From positions 9,139,501-9,203,500 of the forward strand of contig BRKX01000004.1 in assembly GCA_026008535.1 (NCBI GenBank): a stretch of 64,000 nt of DNA. The letters run 5' to 3'. Under the pieces are notes generated by a model, which ran no database searches, was not told where the DNA came from, and saw only the letters and a program-made list of their open reading frames with translations. Shown one piece after another: positions 33,844-46,155 of this stretch. Positions within the stretch are counted from its first letter, which is position 1; each line of letters starts with the position of its first letter. This stretch comes from Perilla frutescens. Taxonomy: Eukaryota; Streptophyta; Magnoliopsida; Lamiales; Lamiaceae. The position numbers and the translations under genes were made by a program.

Positions 33844-33860
33844 TTCTACCCTCCTTAATA
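33844..33860 (-). promoter_or_regulatory. gypsy polypurine tract
   Basis: Minus strand ATTAAGGAGGGTAGAA directly before the LTR start TGTAATACCCC. It primes plus-strand DNA synthesis and confirms minus orientation. Confidence 0.85.
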
Positions 33861-33899
33861 AAAATTTTGTCCCAAAATTTGCGTACCTCTATAGGGTAA

Positions 33900-36764
33900 A
33901 TCAGGGTACAACTCTTTGATTCTGCTTTCAAGCTCTCATGTAGCTTCCTCTTTCCCGTGGTTATTCCATAGGACTTTCACCAGTGACATCTGTTTGTTCC
34001 GTAATTTTTGGACCTTTTGGTCAAGAATAGCCTCTGGTCTTTCTTCATATGATAAATCCTGATTGAGGACTATCTCTTCATTCTTTATAACATGTTTAGT
34101 ATCAAACACGTACTTTCTCAACATTGAGACATGAAAAACATTATGAACCTCAGCTAGACTTGGCGGTAAGGCTAGTCTATAAGCTACCTCTCCAACTCGT
34201 TCAAGAATTTCAAATGGTCCAATATACCGTGGTTTCAATTTTCCTCTTTTTCCAAAACGTATAATTCCTTTAGTAGGAGATATTTTGAGAAAGACCTTAT
34301 CTCCAACATTAAAATACAGATCCTTTCGACGTTTATCTGCATAGGCTTTTTGTCTATCTTAGGCCTCCTTCATTCTCATTCTTATCTTATCAATTATTTC
34401 GATTGTTGTCTGAACAATCTCAGGGCCTAATATCTTTCTTTCACCCACTTCATCCCAATAAAGTGGTGATCTACATCTTCGGCCATACAATGCTTCATAT
34501 GGTGCCATTCCAATGGTTGCCTGATAACTGTTGTTATAGGCGAACTCTACTAAGGGTAAAACATTTTCCCAGCTTCCACCTCTATCAGTTAAAACTCCTC
34601 TAAGCATATCCTCTAGTATTTGTATTGTCCTTTCTGATTGTCCATCAGTTTGAGGATGGAAAGCTGTACTGAAATTTAGTTGTGTTCCCATGGCATCTTG
34701 TAGACTTATCCAGAATCTAGAAGTAAATCTGGTATCTCGGTCAGAGGTGATCGAGACAGATACTCCGTGTAATCGCACAATGTCCTTCACATAGAGTTGA
34801 GCCAACTTATCCAGTCTAAGTGTCATCTTGATTGGTAAAAAGTGCGCGGATTTGGTCAATCGATCAACAACGACCCATATCGCAGTGTTTCCTCGCACTG
34901 ACTTTGGTAATCCTACTATAAAATCCATGTTGATATGTTCCCATTTCCATTTTGGGATTTCAAGTGGTTGTAATAATCCTGATGGTCGTTGATGTACCGC
35001 CTTTACTTGCTGACAAGTTAAGCATCGTTCAACAAATGAGGCCACTTCTCTCTTCATATTTCGCCACCAGAAGTTTCTCTTCAAATCTCTATACATTTTT
35101 GTACTTCCAGGGTGAGCGGTATATGGAGTATCATGAGCTTCCATCATGATTTCATTCTTTAACTCTTCATTGTGGGGCACGCATATTCTTCTTTAATACA
35201 TGAGAGCATTGTCATTTGCTTCAGCAAATTCTTTTGAATCCTCAGATCTTACTTTCAATCGCATCTTCTCCAAAAATTGATCCCCTCTTTGTGCCTCCAC
35301 AATTCGTTTCCTTAAATCGGGTTTAGCTATTAAAATAGCTATAAGTCCTTTAGTAGAGTCTGGTGGTTGAACCAACTGTAACTCTAGTCTTTGAAATTCT
35401 TCAATTAACCTTTCTTCTTGTGTTAGGAAACAACCTAACTCTGCTTTGGTTTTTCAGCTAAGGGCGTCTGCTACAACATTTGCTTTACCGGGGTGGTAGA
35501 GAATGGTACAATCATAATCCTTAACTAATTCCAGCCACCTTCTCTGCCTCATGTTTAAATCCTTCTGTTCAAAGAAGTACTTAAGACTCTTATGATCAGT
35601 GTAGATTTCACATCTGACACCGTATAAATAATGCCTCCAAATTTTCAAGGCATGTACCACAGCTGTAAGCTCTAGGTCATGGGTGGAATAATTCAACTCA
35701 TGTGGCCTGAGCTGGCGAGATGCATAAGCAACGACTCTCTTGTCTTGCATTAGCACACACCCTAGCCCTAACTTAGACGCATCTGTAAAGATAACAAATC
35801 CTTTATTTCCTTATGGTATAACCAATACTGGAGCTGTGGTCATTCTTTTCTTAAGTTCTTGGAAATTCTTCTCACATTCCTCAATCCAAATAAACTTAGT
35901 GTTCTTTTTCAACAATTGTGTCATTGGCCTTGCCAATTTAGAAAATCCTTCAATAAATCTTCTATAGTAGCCTGCCAACCTTAAGAAACTTCTTATCTCA
36001 TGTGCACTGGAAAGTGACTTCTAGTTACTTACTGCTTCAACCTTAGCAGGATCTACTTTGATTCCTTCTGATGACACAATATGGCCAAGGAACATTACCT
36101 CACTGAGCCAAAATTCACACTTGCTAAATTTGGCATATAATTTCTCCCTCCTCAATGTTTCCAAAATTATATGTAGATGTTCTTGGTGTTGTTCCTCACT
36201 TTTGGAATAGATAAGAATATCATCTATAAACACAAGAACAAAGTTATCCAGATATTGATGAAAGACTCTGTTCATCATATCCATGAACACAGCAGGTGCA
36301 TTAGTCAACCCAAATGGCATCACTAAGAATTCATAGTGGCCGTAACGTGTTCGAAATGCTGTCTTAGGCACATCTTCTTTTCTTATCTTCAATTGGTGAT
36401 AACCTGAACGTAAATCAATCTTTGAAAATACGTTAGCTCCTCTTAGTTGGTCAAACAAGTCATCTATCCTTGGCAAGGGATACTTATTCTTAACTGTCAC
36501 CTTATTCAACTCTCTATAGTCTATGCACATTCGCAATGTACCATCCTTCTTTTTAACAAAGAGAATAGGCGCTCCCCAAGGTGAGACACTGGGTTGTATG
36601 AAACCTAAGTCCAATAGGTCTTGTAGTTGTACCTTCAGTTCTTGCAACTCATTAGGGGCCATTCTATATGGTGCCTTATATATCGGAGCTGTTCCTGGTT
36701 CCAAGTCAATGGTAAATTCAGTTTGCCTATGGCGGTAGCCCTGGTAGGTCCTGTGGGAAAACAT
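33900..36764 (-). pseudogene. pol: gypsy (Tekay/Del) RT, RNase H, integrase and chromodomain-like end, array unit 2
   Basis: Minus strand. RT at 36021-36764 (DLRSGYHQLKI, MPFGLTNAPAVF, FIDDILIYS), RNase H at 35454-35967 (TDHKSLKYFF, HPGKANVVADALS), integrase at 34359-35180 (zinc-binding HPGSTKMY...CLTCQQVK; core MDFIVGLP, DRDTRFTSRFW, HPQTDGQSERTIQ) and a C-terminal part ending in a chromodomain-like VKVLWNNHGKEEAT. The order RT-RNase H-integrase is that of Ty3/gypsy. In-frame stops occur near 36019, 35812, 35452, 35190, 34357 and 33934, and the join to protease is shifted near 36730. It cannot make a working polyprotein. Confidence 0.95.
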
Positions 36765-38343
36765 CCTTGTATTCCCGAACGATAGGGACTTGATCTATCG
36801 TTACTCCCTCTTTCTCTTTTCTTACTAGGTTAACCAGAAAAGCATGGCAACCTTCTTTTCTCATTAGCTTTATACCTTTCAGGGCTGAAACAACTGGTAT
36901 CTTCAAATCCATTCTTGCTCCAAAGAAAATTACCTTTGGTTCTCCTGGCTTCTGGAATATGACTTCTCTCTCATGACAACGTATAGTCGCATACGTTGCA
37001 GTTAGCCAATTCATTCCCAAGATTATATCAAAATCCTTCATGTCGATTACATATAAATCCGTAATGAAAATCTTTTTGTTAATCTCGAGTTCCAAATTCA
37101 GGCACATTCTATTGGCTATCACAGTTTTTCCAGAAGGGATGCTAACTTCTAAGGCATTAGTAGCATCTACTTGTCTAAGTTTTAATCTTTTACTAGCCTT
37201 TTCTGAAATGAAAGAGTGTGTAGCTCTAGTATCAAATAAAGCGAGCACAGGTATATTAACCATGTTAATCATACCTGCCAAATTTTCTAGAGCTTGCTCT
37301 GCCTGCTGTTGTTGAAGTGCATAAGTCCTGGATGGCTGTGGGGCACGTTGTCCTTGGTCTGGCTTAAAATTTCCTCTCTGATTTTGCCTTAAGTTTTCAC
37401 CCTGATTAGGCCTAGAATTGTTCCCTTGATTAGGCCTCTGATTTATATTCCCACCTTGTGCTAGTCTAAGAGGAAAACCTGTATTTCCTTTACTCCTAGG
37501 ACAATCTCGAGCAAAATATCCCGATTGATGACAGAAGAAACATCCATCTGTATTCCTCATACACTTTCCTGAATGAAATTTTCGGCAGATAGGGCAGGGA
37601 GTCCTGTTTCCTTGTTGATTATGTTGTCCATAATTGGTATTTCTCTTGGCCCACTGTTGCTTATTTACCACTGCATTTATATCTTCCCATTTCCGCTTTC
37701 CCTTCAGATCTTGGGAAGATTGTTGTGGCTGGGTTTTCTCAGCTGGCATAACAGACTCTATGTTCAAAGCCCTACGCAGTGTTTGCGCATACGACATCTC
37801 ATCATGCCCCATAAGAGTCATGCTGATTTCTGGTTTAAGGCCCTTCCTAAACTTCTTAGCCTTCTTGCAATCCAAGTCCACGAGATGTGGAGCATAACGA
37901 GAGAGTTGATTAAAGGCGCGGTCATACTCAGTAACAGTAGAGCTTCCCTGTCGGAGGTTCCAGAATTCTGACTCTTTCTTTTCTCGATAGCAATCAGGAA
38001 TGTATTTCTGATAAACTTCTTCCTTGAAGTCTTCCCAAGTAAATTCGTGCCATTGCTCATAAGTCATAGTTCTTTTTACAGACTCCCACCAATAGTCTGC
38101 ATCGTCAATCAATTGAAACTGAGCACATGTAAGCTTTTCCTCATTCGTGCAAGACATGTAATCAAATATTCGGTCCAGAGATCGAATCCATTTTTCTGCA
38201 TCTATTGGGTCACCTAGCCTGTTGAAAGTAGGTGGGTGATGTTTACGAAAAGCTTCTTCTGCTCTTGATGTCGGTATGAGAATTGGAATTGGTGCAGGTT
38301 GTCCATTGTTTTCTTGGTTCTGTGTTCTTTTCTTAGGCGGCAT
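36727..38343 (-). CDS. gag: gypsy (Tekay/Del) Gag-protease ORF, array unit 2
   Basis: 538 codons from ATG at 38343. Gag core with DDADYWWESVKRTMTYEQWH and EYDRAFNQLSRYAPHLVD (residues 75-170), CCHC knuckle with C-F-F-C-x4-Y instead of the usual His (residues 262-276, HQSGYFARDC), a Gln/Asn-rich linker, then protease (ALFDTRATHSFIS, near residue 372; later ILGMNWL). The protease active-site triad reads D-T-R rather than D-T/S-G, and the knuckle His is Tyr, so both domains are probably inactive. The frame ends at PGLPP where a two-base loss removes the link to RT. Confidence 0.93.
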   Translation of the reverse strand: MPPKKRTQNQENNGQPAPIPILIPTSRAEEAFRKHHPPTFNRLGDPIDAEKWIRSLDRIFDYMSCTNEEKLTCAQFQLIDDADYWWESVKRTMTYEQWHEFTWEDFKEEVYQKYIPDCYREKKESEFWNLRQGSSTVTEYDRAFNQLSRYAPHLVDLDCKKAKKFRKGLKPEISMTLMGHDEMSYAQTLRRALNIESVMPAEKTQPQQSSQDLKGKRKWEDINAVVNKQQWAKRNTNYGQHNQQGNRTPCPICRKFHSGKCMRNTDGCFFCHQSGYFARDCPRSKGNTGFPLRLAQGGNINQRPNQGNNSRPNQGENLRQNQRGNFKPDQGQRAPQPSRTYALQQQQAEQALENLAGMINMVNIPVLALFDTRATHSFISEKASKRLKLRQVDATNALEVSIPSGKTVIANRMCLNLELEINKKIFITDLYVIDMKDFDIILGMNWLTATYATIRCHEREVIFQKPGEPKVIFFGARMDLKIPVVSALKGIKLMRKEGCHAFLVNLVRKEKEGVTIDQVPIVREYKDVFPQDLPGLPP

Positions 38344-39175
38344 TCTGAAAAATTTTAGACTTCAGAAATAACTATCACAAAATCCACTTCGTGCTAAATT
38401 AATACGAATGTTAGATATCTCCTAAACTAAATGCTCGACAACATTTCTTATGCAATTCTAATCAGTCTACTTATTTTTAAAGGAAAGCACTTAGTCAGTC
38501 TACGTTCCACATGAATCTTAAGAGAGGCACTTAAAATCCAATATATGTGTATAAGTCACAATTGGCTATGTTCATCTACATTCTCAATCAAATCATTCTA
38601 TGTTCACATTTCATCTTCATAAGCATTCTCGGTTTCCCATCAATTTAACATCATCACATTTCCAATTACTTTAACATTCTCACATTTCCAATCACTTACA
38701 CAATATCACATTTCTAATCATAGGGCATTAATTACTATCACCACACATTCCTTCAAATCATATCATGGACATATAGTCCCATTTAAAAATAATAATTCAA
38801 TACCATCTGGGCACAATGTCCCACAATTTTTTTACCATCATGGACAATAAGTCCCTTTCATTCATAACCATCATCATATGGACACATAGTCCCAAAATGA
38901 TACCATTATTCTTTTGAAACCATCATTGGCACGACTTTTCATAAATACCATCAATGTGGAAAATGGCCCTTATCCACATCTCTTTTTAAAAATTAGTAAT
39001 CATCATTGAATCTCAATATATTTTAACTTGCATACCTTTTTTTTTAAGCAAGATGAGAGCGGTCCAGGCGACGTGCTAGGGCTATCAAGCAATCAATTAA
39101 CAGATAACACTGAGAACTAGACTCAATCAACAATATGACAGGCCTACAGAGTTGCAGCCTGCTCTGATACCACTT
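38344..39175 (-). promoter_or_regulatory. gypsy leader and primer binding site, array unit 2
   Basis: Near-identical copy of 30578-31409, including the palindrome row (38766-38980) and the primer binding site (39160-39174). Confidence 0.8.
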
Positions 39176-40573
39176 TGTAACGCCCCGATCCCGGGAGAAG
39201 GGTAGGGGACCGGTGCGCTACATGGGGGAAGGGGAAAGGGGTTGTTGAACAGAAGCAATCAAATAAATAAGGTTAGTGCCCCAAAAATTTGGGCAGCATA
39301 ACCTCTATAAATGGATCAATCCACGCTTTTAAAGCGTATGGAATGACTCAAACCAGATACCATGACTCTTAGAATAAACCCAAGAAAGCAAACTTCAATG
39401 TAAATAATAACAGTAGAAAGGTTAACTGTTAATAGGTTAGACATGAAAAAGGCCAGACAGATGTCTGTCCAAATACATGAAGTAAAGAGATGCTAGACTT
39501 TCGTCTGTCGTGAAAGCAATATAAAGCCAGGCTTTCACCTTGACATGGAAAGTAATGTAAAGCCAGGCTTGTGCCTGTCTGATTAAGGAAAGTAAATAAA
39601 TGCTAGGCTTTTGCCTGTCAGGAACGGAAAGTAAACGGGATTCGGAGAACCGAACACTCCATAACAGTAGAGAAAATGGGATTCGGAGAACCGAACACTC
39701 CATAACAGTAAAGAAAATGGGATTCGGAGAACCGAACACTCCACAACCGTAAATAAAATGGGATTCGGAGAACCGAACACTCCATAACAGTAAATAAAAT
39801 GGGATTCGGAGAACCGAACACTCCATAACAGTAAATAAAGTGGGATTCGGAGAACCGAACACTCCATAACAATAATCAGAGTAAGCGGACAAAAACGCAG
39901 TGCATTTATTCAGACACAAAAGGTAACCATGTTCTCAGTTGGACTCCACACATAAAAGAAACATATACATCAAAAGATAGCCCTTCAGCCTTAGCACAGC
40001 CGTCCACCATCCCGCAGCTCATCCTGAAAATATTTGAAAAGATTTGGGCGTGAGTACTAATGCATTCAGTGGGTACTTTTGAGAAAAACCTTCACAATCA
40101 TTTTATAAAACAGAATATCCAGTCATATTTTAAGCATATCATGGAAAGCTTTTAAAGTAGAAAATTTGTGAATTCCATGTATACTAAATCATTTTAGTTC
40201 CATCATTGCGCGCCACTCTCCTCTAGAACGCTTACGGTGAGTCGGTTCGTGTACACAACTCGGCTGCTTAAGGTTGGACATTGCCCTGTTTGCTTGGGGC
40301 TCGATATCGTGAACCATTGTAGTTTCGTCACCAAAAACAGTAGTAAGACTTACATGAGTCAGGAGAGCACATCAAATACAGTCATGAGTTGGATATTCAA
40401 TCACGTTCATTTTATAAATATCAGGGCTTAATAACCCGAAATATATATTTTTATATAATAAAAACCCACCTGGTAATATGAGATAGATCTAGATTCTGAT
40501 TCTGATCTCAACTAGAAGTCTCCTTCTTCTGTGCCTATAAGATTATCCGGAAACTTAGTTTCGATGAATGACT
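39176..40573 (-). repeat. gypsy LTR, truncated, array unit 2
   Basis: First 1398 bp of the LTR (plus-strand order), offset 7766 bp from 31410 and nearly identical to it. It stops after GAATGACT, where the next unit's coding sequence begins; GACT is present in both partners. 1353 bp (the rest of the LTR, the polypurine tract and the 3' end of pol) are missing. Confidence 0.93.
39640..39885. repeat. 41-bp tandem repeat, six copies, in truncated gypsy LTR
   Basis: Same unit and number as at 31874-32119. Confidence 0.95.
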
Positions 40574-42142
40574 TGGCGGTAAGGCTAGTCTATAAGCTAC
40601 CTCTCCAACTCGTTCAAGAATTTCAAATGGTCCAATATACCGTGGTTTCAATTTTCCTCTTTTTCCAAAACGTATAATTCCTTTAGTAGGAGATATTTTG
40701 AGAAAGACCTTATCTCCAACATTAAAATGCAGATCCTTTCGACGTTTATCTGCATAGGCTTTTTGTCTATCTTGGGCCTCCTTCATTCTCATTCTTATCT
40801 TATCAATTATTTCGATTATTGTCTGAACAATCTCAGGGCCTAATATCTTTCTTTCACCCACTTCATCCCAATAAAGTGGTGATCTACATCTTCGGCCATA
40901 CAATGCTTCATATGGTGCCATTCCAATGGTTGCCTGATAACTGTTGTTATAGGCGAACTCTACTAAGGGTAAAACATTTTCCCAGCTTCCACCTCTATCA
41001 GTTAAAACTCCTCTGAGCATATACTCTAGTATTTGTATTGTCCTTTCTGATTGTCCATCAGTTTGAGGATGGAAAGATGTACTGAAATTTAGTTGTGTTC
41101 CCATGGCATCTTGTAGACTTATCCAGAATCTAGAAGTAAATATGGTATCTCGGTCAGAGGTGATCGAGACAGATACTCCGTGTAATCGCACAATGTCCTT
41201 CACATAGAGTTGAGCCAACTTATCCAGTCTAAGTGTCATCTTGATTGGTAAAAAGTGCGCGGATTTGGTCAATCGATCAACAACGACCCATATCGCAGTG
41301 TTTCCTCGCACTGACTTTGGTAATCCTACTATAAAATCCATGTTGATATGTTCCCATTTCCATTTTGGGATTTCATGTGGTTGTAATAATCCTGATGGTC
41401 GTTGATGTACCGCCTTTACTTGCTGACAAGTTAAGCATCGTTCAACAAATGAGGCCACTTCTTTCTTCATATTTCGCCACTAGAAGTTTCTCTTCAAATC
41501 TTTATACATTTTTGTACTTCCAGGGTGAGCGGTATATGGAGTATCATGAGCTTCCATCATGATTTCATTCTTTAACTCTTCATTGTGGGGCACACATATT
41601 CTTCTTTCGTACAAGAGAGCATTGTCATTTGCTTCAGCAAATTCTTTTGAATCCTCAGATCTTACTTTCAATCGCATCTTCTCCAAAAATTGATCCCCTC
41701 TTTGTGCCTCCACAATTCGTTTCCTTAAATCGGGTTTAGCTATTAAAATAGCTATAAGTCCTTTCGTAGAGTCTGGTGGTTGAACCCACTGTAACTCTAG
41801 TCTTTGAAATTCTTCAATTAACCTTTCTTCTTGTGTTAGGAAACAACCTAACTCTGCTTTGGTTTTTCGGCTAAGGGCGTCTGCTACAACATTTGCTTTA
41901 CCGGGGTGGTAGAGAATGGTACAATTATAATCCTTAACTAATTCCAGCCACCTTCTTTGCCTCTTGTTTAAATCCTTCTGTTCAAAGAAGTACTTAAGAC
42001 TCTTATGATCAGTGTAGATTTCACATCTGACACCGTATAAATAATGCCTCCAAATTTTCAAAGCATGTACCACAGCTGCAAGCTCTAAGTCATGGGTGGG
42101 ATAATTCAACTTATGTGGCCTGAGCTGGTGAGATGCATAAGT
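40574..42142 (-). pseudogene. pol: gypsy (Tekay/Del) integrase and RNase H fragment, array unit 3
   Basis: Minus strand, matches 34161-35730 closely. Integrase core (DRDTIFTSRFW, HPQTDGQSERTIQ) at 40574-41470 and RNase H/linker at 41480-42109. One in-frame stop separates them near 41476 (Trp codon to TAG). Several stops of unit 2 are not present here, so this is the less decayed copy. Cut at 42142, where leader sequence of the non-autonomous element takes over. Confidence 0.93.
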
Positions 42143-42890
42143 AACTTCTTCTGTTTCTTAAGATCGGCTCATCTTAGTCTTCTGTGGGCTATTTACCTTG
42201 AAGATTATGGAATTTGGCCAAAAGTATGCATATGTCACAACTAAGTAGTATGTTTTGTTCAGCTCATCATTCGGTTTCCGGAATGGTATTATGGAGAAAA
42301 ATCGGAATTGTAGAACAAAATTGGTGAAGAAATGATGAAAACCGGAAAACCGGGTCAAAAGAAGGAAGAATTCGAAAATAAGAAGGAAAGAATAGGTAAG
42401 GAAAGAATTAGAGTGATTTGGATGTGTATCAATCTATGTGACACAATCTAAATTTCCTAATTAGACTAGACTCTATAAGAAAGATACCAAAATTAAATTA
42501 CAACTCAATTGGAAACTACCAAAAATAAAATACTACTTAGAAGGAAAGAACCAAAAATAAAACAAGACTCACAAGGTAACTACCAACTATGAACTAGTAC
42601 TAAACGGAAAGTACCAAAAATAAAATAAGACTCAAAAGGTAAGACAAAATGAATATTCCTTTTTTTTGTCATTTTTTTTATGAATTCGGATCCCTTTTTT
42701 TTTGTCCGAAATTTCATTTTTTTTACTGTAGGGTTTGATTACCTTCTGCTCTTTCCTCTTTTTTTTTCAATGAATGATACAGATTACAACTCGAAGACTC
42801 AAATAAATAAAAAAGATAAACGAATAAAATAAAGACTAGACCTGGTATTGAACCACGAATAGCTATTGCCGTCATGGCTCTGATACCACA
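42143..42890 (-). mobile_element. 5' stub of internal region 3 of the non-autonomous element
   Basis: Resumes from the sequence equivalent to 24893 onward, through the leader and the primer binding site (42877-42888). About 940 bp of the internal region, equivalent to 23949-24892, is missing between this stub and the one ending at 29507. Confidence 0.85.
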
Positions 42891-43718
42891 TGATGTGATT
42901 CCGTCATGCTCAAAATTATAAAGGAATATCATAAGACGCAGACAACAGAAACGAATGCCTGATGACGGTGTAAGGGTTCAAACTAATACTGAAAACCGAA
43001 AATAAGACTCAAATTACAGCGGAAGACTTACGAAATTATGGTGAAACGATCGATGATGGCTTGTGGATGTTGGTGTTGGACGAATTGGCGTAGATGTTGG
43101 TAGGATGAATTGCAACCCAATTAATCCCCGGCGTATCTTGTACGATGAAAATGAATCTTCAAGTTGTTCTTCGGATAGCGAGTTCGCAATAATTCCTCGA
43201 TGTGGATGAAGAAGTTCTCTTGATATAAGACCTAAAGTTGCTAGCTTTAAGAATGATTTTTTTGAACTAAAAACAACAAAACTGTTCGTTTGATCAATCT
43301 AAGGATCGTGAGACAATTGAGAAAATAATTTTTTATTTCTTGCAATGTCTAAAGAAAATAAAATACATGGATCCCTTATTTATACTATAAGGAGGAACGA
43401 AAATTAAAGCAAAAAAAGACCTAAAAATCGGATCCAAAAAGAATGCTAACTAGACTAGGAAATTGCCTAAACTAGAATTCTATTCAAGGTCGGAAATTAC
43501 CTTAATTAAAATTCTAGTCACTCCTAAACTAAATAGGAACGAAAATTACATCAATAAAATAATAAAAACTGATCTAAATAAATAAATACTATAGTCTAAT
43601 AAAATCAGCCCCTTAATTAAATTAACTAAGGGGGACGAAAACTCCAAGCAAGTCGTCTATGCAACGTGAATATGCCATGCATACAAAACTTGATGAAGCT
43701 TAATTTGAAGACTCATCA
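42891..43718 (-). repeat. LTR 4 of the non-autonomous LTR element
   Basis: Same family as LTRs 1-3. Its right end ACTCATCA retains the terminal CATCA but lacks about 10 bp just before it. Beyond 43718 the sequence is Athila-like. Confidence 0.85.
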
Positions 43719-44695
43719 TCTTTCGATCTCAAATGATTGTGCAACTCCAATTAGCACCTCAGATTTATTCTCCTCACGATACCTACCAATCTCTCAATCT
43801 AGCAGACTCATGTTATGCAATCATAATCCGTTAATCTATTAACCTCTCTCGAGTGCATAATAAATTAACTACACAATTGTAAATGCTGATCAATTCATTC
43901 ACAAAAGACAACAGAAATCCAGGATACATAAACAAGAAATAGAAAGGAACAATAAATTACTTCAAATCATAAATCCATAAAACAGTCAACAACCCTAGGA
44001 TCGCTAATAGTTTAGCTACTCATATTGTATTCAAAATCCAAAGAAACTAAATACAAATAAATAGTTGTCATGATAATCCGGAATAAAGAAAGCATATAAT
44101 AAAACTTAGTCTATGATTTGCTTCTTCAATCTCTTGATGGTCTCTTCTCTAGCTTCTCCGGGATGTCTCTGCACTCTCTATAGAGTGAAAAGTGGTGCAA
44201 ATTTTATGTAAAATAACCCTTAAATAGCTGGGGAAAAGTCCAAGCCCGAGATGGAAATGAATTGGGCCGAAAAGGAAAATCCGTGAAAAAGGCCGAATAA
44301 TAGCACGGTTCGTGCAGTCCACCATAGCACGGGCCATGCTAGCTTAGCACGGATTGTGCAGTCCCTCCAGTGAGTTCTGTCTTGATTTCACTCCTTAGCA
44401 CGGGCCGTGCAAGCGTTGCACGGTCCGTGCTAATCCACTGGACTCCCGATATGCATGTTTCCAACACTTTCTCATCTTGATTGAGCCTCAACTCGAACCA
44501 CAAAGGCTAGGGATGGGATTTCATCAACTCTAATAGTTTTTAGTCCATATTCCTGTACAATTATACCAAAAACCAATCTCTTCCAAACACGTGAAATCCG
44601 AACAAAATATGAATTAAAACACTTATCAAATATTCAAAATCATTCCAAAACAAACTCCAGATAAATGCCAAATTCTAGTTTATCAAGTCCCCCAA
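43719..44695 (-). repeat. Athila-type LTR fragment
   Basis: Ends ...AGTTTATCA at 44695, followed by AGTCCCCCAAACTT. On the minus strand this is a polypurine tract GTTTGGGGGACT joined to TGATAAACTAG, the usual Athila 3' LTR start. It shares a 20-bp segment with the repeats near 19750 and holds five GCACGG palindromes (44300-44440). Confidence 0.6.
44300..44440. repeat. cluster 1 of AGCACGGNCCGTGCT palindromes
   Basis: Five 15-bp imperfect palindromes such as AGCACGGGCCATGCT, AGCACGGGCCGTGCA and TGCACGGTCCGTGCT. Confidence 0.85.
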
Positions 44696-45479
44696 ACTTA
44701 GAGACATTTTCGTCCTCGAACATTTGAGAAACATGAAAGAACTGAAGTGCGGAATATCAAACGTGTAGTGCTTCAAAGACACTAAACTGAATTTTTGCCC
44801 AATCATGTATGTAAATCAAAACCACAATGCACAAAGAGAAGGTCAAAGAAATCAAGTCTTTAAAATGTGAACCTCTCCGGGTGTGTATTTTCTCTCATGA
44901 CACAAGTGTTTAAAGGGGCGTGTTTACACTCAAAAGTCAATTCAATGCATATAATCCACCATAGGCTATTGCAATCAATCTCATATCTACCCTACAAAAA
45001 TGTGTGCTTCAAAGTAAGAATCAAAAAGGACTTTTCATTGGTTGTAATGTAGGCTTCGGCTAAGGTAGGGAAATTTTGGCTAAGTGACTAAGTTAAACAA
45101 ACTCCGACACTCTCCAAACAAATACCACTCCACAGTAGGATCCTTTTAAATCCTCTTCCAACCTTTTCACTCAATTTCTAGCCCCATTAGACTCTTCAAG
45201 TCCCATTTCATTCCCTTGGTATAATTTTTCCATGCCCACTTATTCATTCATTTTTTTTTCTTTTTTTTTCTTTCACATAAGACACAAGAACCTTTTTTTT
45301 TTGCACACAAGAGCATCTAAATCCATACCAATATCCCAGGCACTCCCACATCAACATCAATCCCATCTATCCATCATTCCATAATTTTTCAACTATCATT
45401 TCTCCACAAATTTTTAATGAACAGGTAACTCAAGAAAATAGGCATTAAGGCTCAACATGGCTGACTAAGGATAACTATT
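44696..45479 (-). mobile_element. Athila 3' untranslated region (minus strand)
   Basis: A non-coding stretch next to the polypurine tract, with purine-rich runs on the minus strand (44690-45420), typical of the long region between the last Athila ORF and its 3' LTR. It contains no gene. The orientation is opposite to the coding pieces that follow. Confidence 0.45.
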
Positions 45480-45848
45480 TTAACAGAACCAGTTTACCTC
45501 ATTCTGGGAAGAGCGCTTCTTGCCACTGCTGGAGCAGTTATCAATGTGAAAAGGAGGACTCTGATATTGCGAGTGGAAGATGAAAGTGAAATTTTCACTA
45601 TTTATCGACCACTTAAAAATTCGGCTCATGCGGAGGTAAAGATGGAGGAAGTGGTGAGCTCTTCTAAAGAATTTGATGGACCTTCTACGCCTGTTAACCC
45701 GAAGAGACCGCCCCAAACTCGAGAAGATGAGAGAATTAAATCCAAGAAAAAAGATGGAGTGCATTGGGGGCGAGCCATTTCGATATCCTCGAAGGAGTTG
45801 ATGAGACAAGGATTAGTGTGGCATCATGCTTCACCAAATCCTCCTTAG
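45480..45848 (+). pseudogene. Athila-like protease end fused to the end of pol
   Basis: Open from the junction near 45480 to a stop at 45846. It starts with the protease end (LILGRALLATAGAVINVKRR, ILRVEDES), then passes to a basic segment and ends ISSKELMRQGLVWHHASPN. GCTGATTGGGAGGCAACCC follows at 45891, a phrase usually found just after Athila pol. RT, RNase H and integrase are missing, so this is a large internal deletion. Confidence 0.6.
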
Positions 45849-45989
45849 CCCTTTTCGAGATAATGTCGAGCTTACGACAGTAAACTAAGCGCTGATTGGG
45901 AGGCAACCCAATTTTGAGGTATTTTTTTTGTTTTGGTTATTTTCTTGTTTTCTCTAATATATTTTCGTGTAGGTTAAAAAAAAGTGGGA

Positions 45990-46155
45990 AAATAGCACAG
46001 TTCGTGCTGTGCATAGCACGGCTCGTGCTAATTTACGTCAAAAAAGAGCCGAGAGTCCAGAGAGTTTAGCACGGTCCGTACTAGGCTTGCACGGACCGTG
46101 CTAGTCACATCGCATGGACCATGCTGACATAGCACAGCCTGTGCAATCATCATCA
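45990..46155. repeat. cluster 2 of AGCACGGNCCGTGCT palindromes
   Basis: Six imperfect palindromes of the same kind as in the LTR fragment (AGCACGGCTCGTGCT, AGCACGGTCCGTACT, TGCACGGACCGTGCT and others), here in the linker between pol and the next ORF. Confidence 0.85.
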
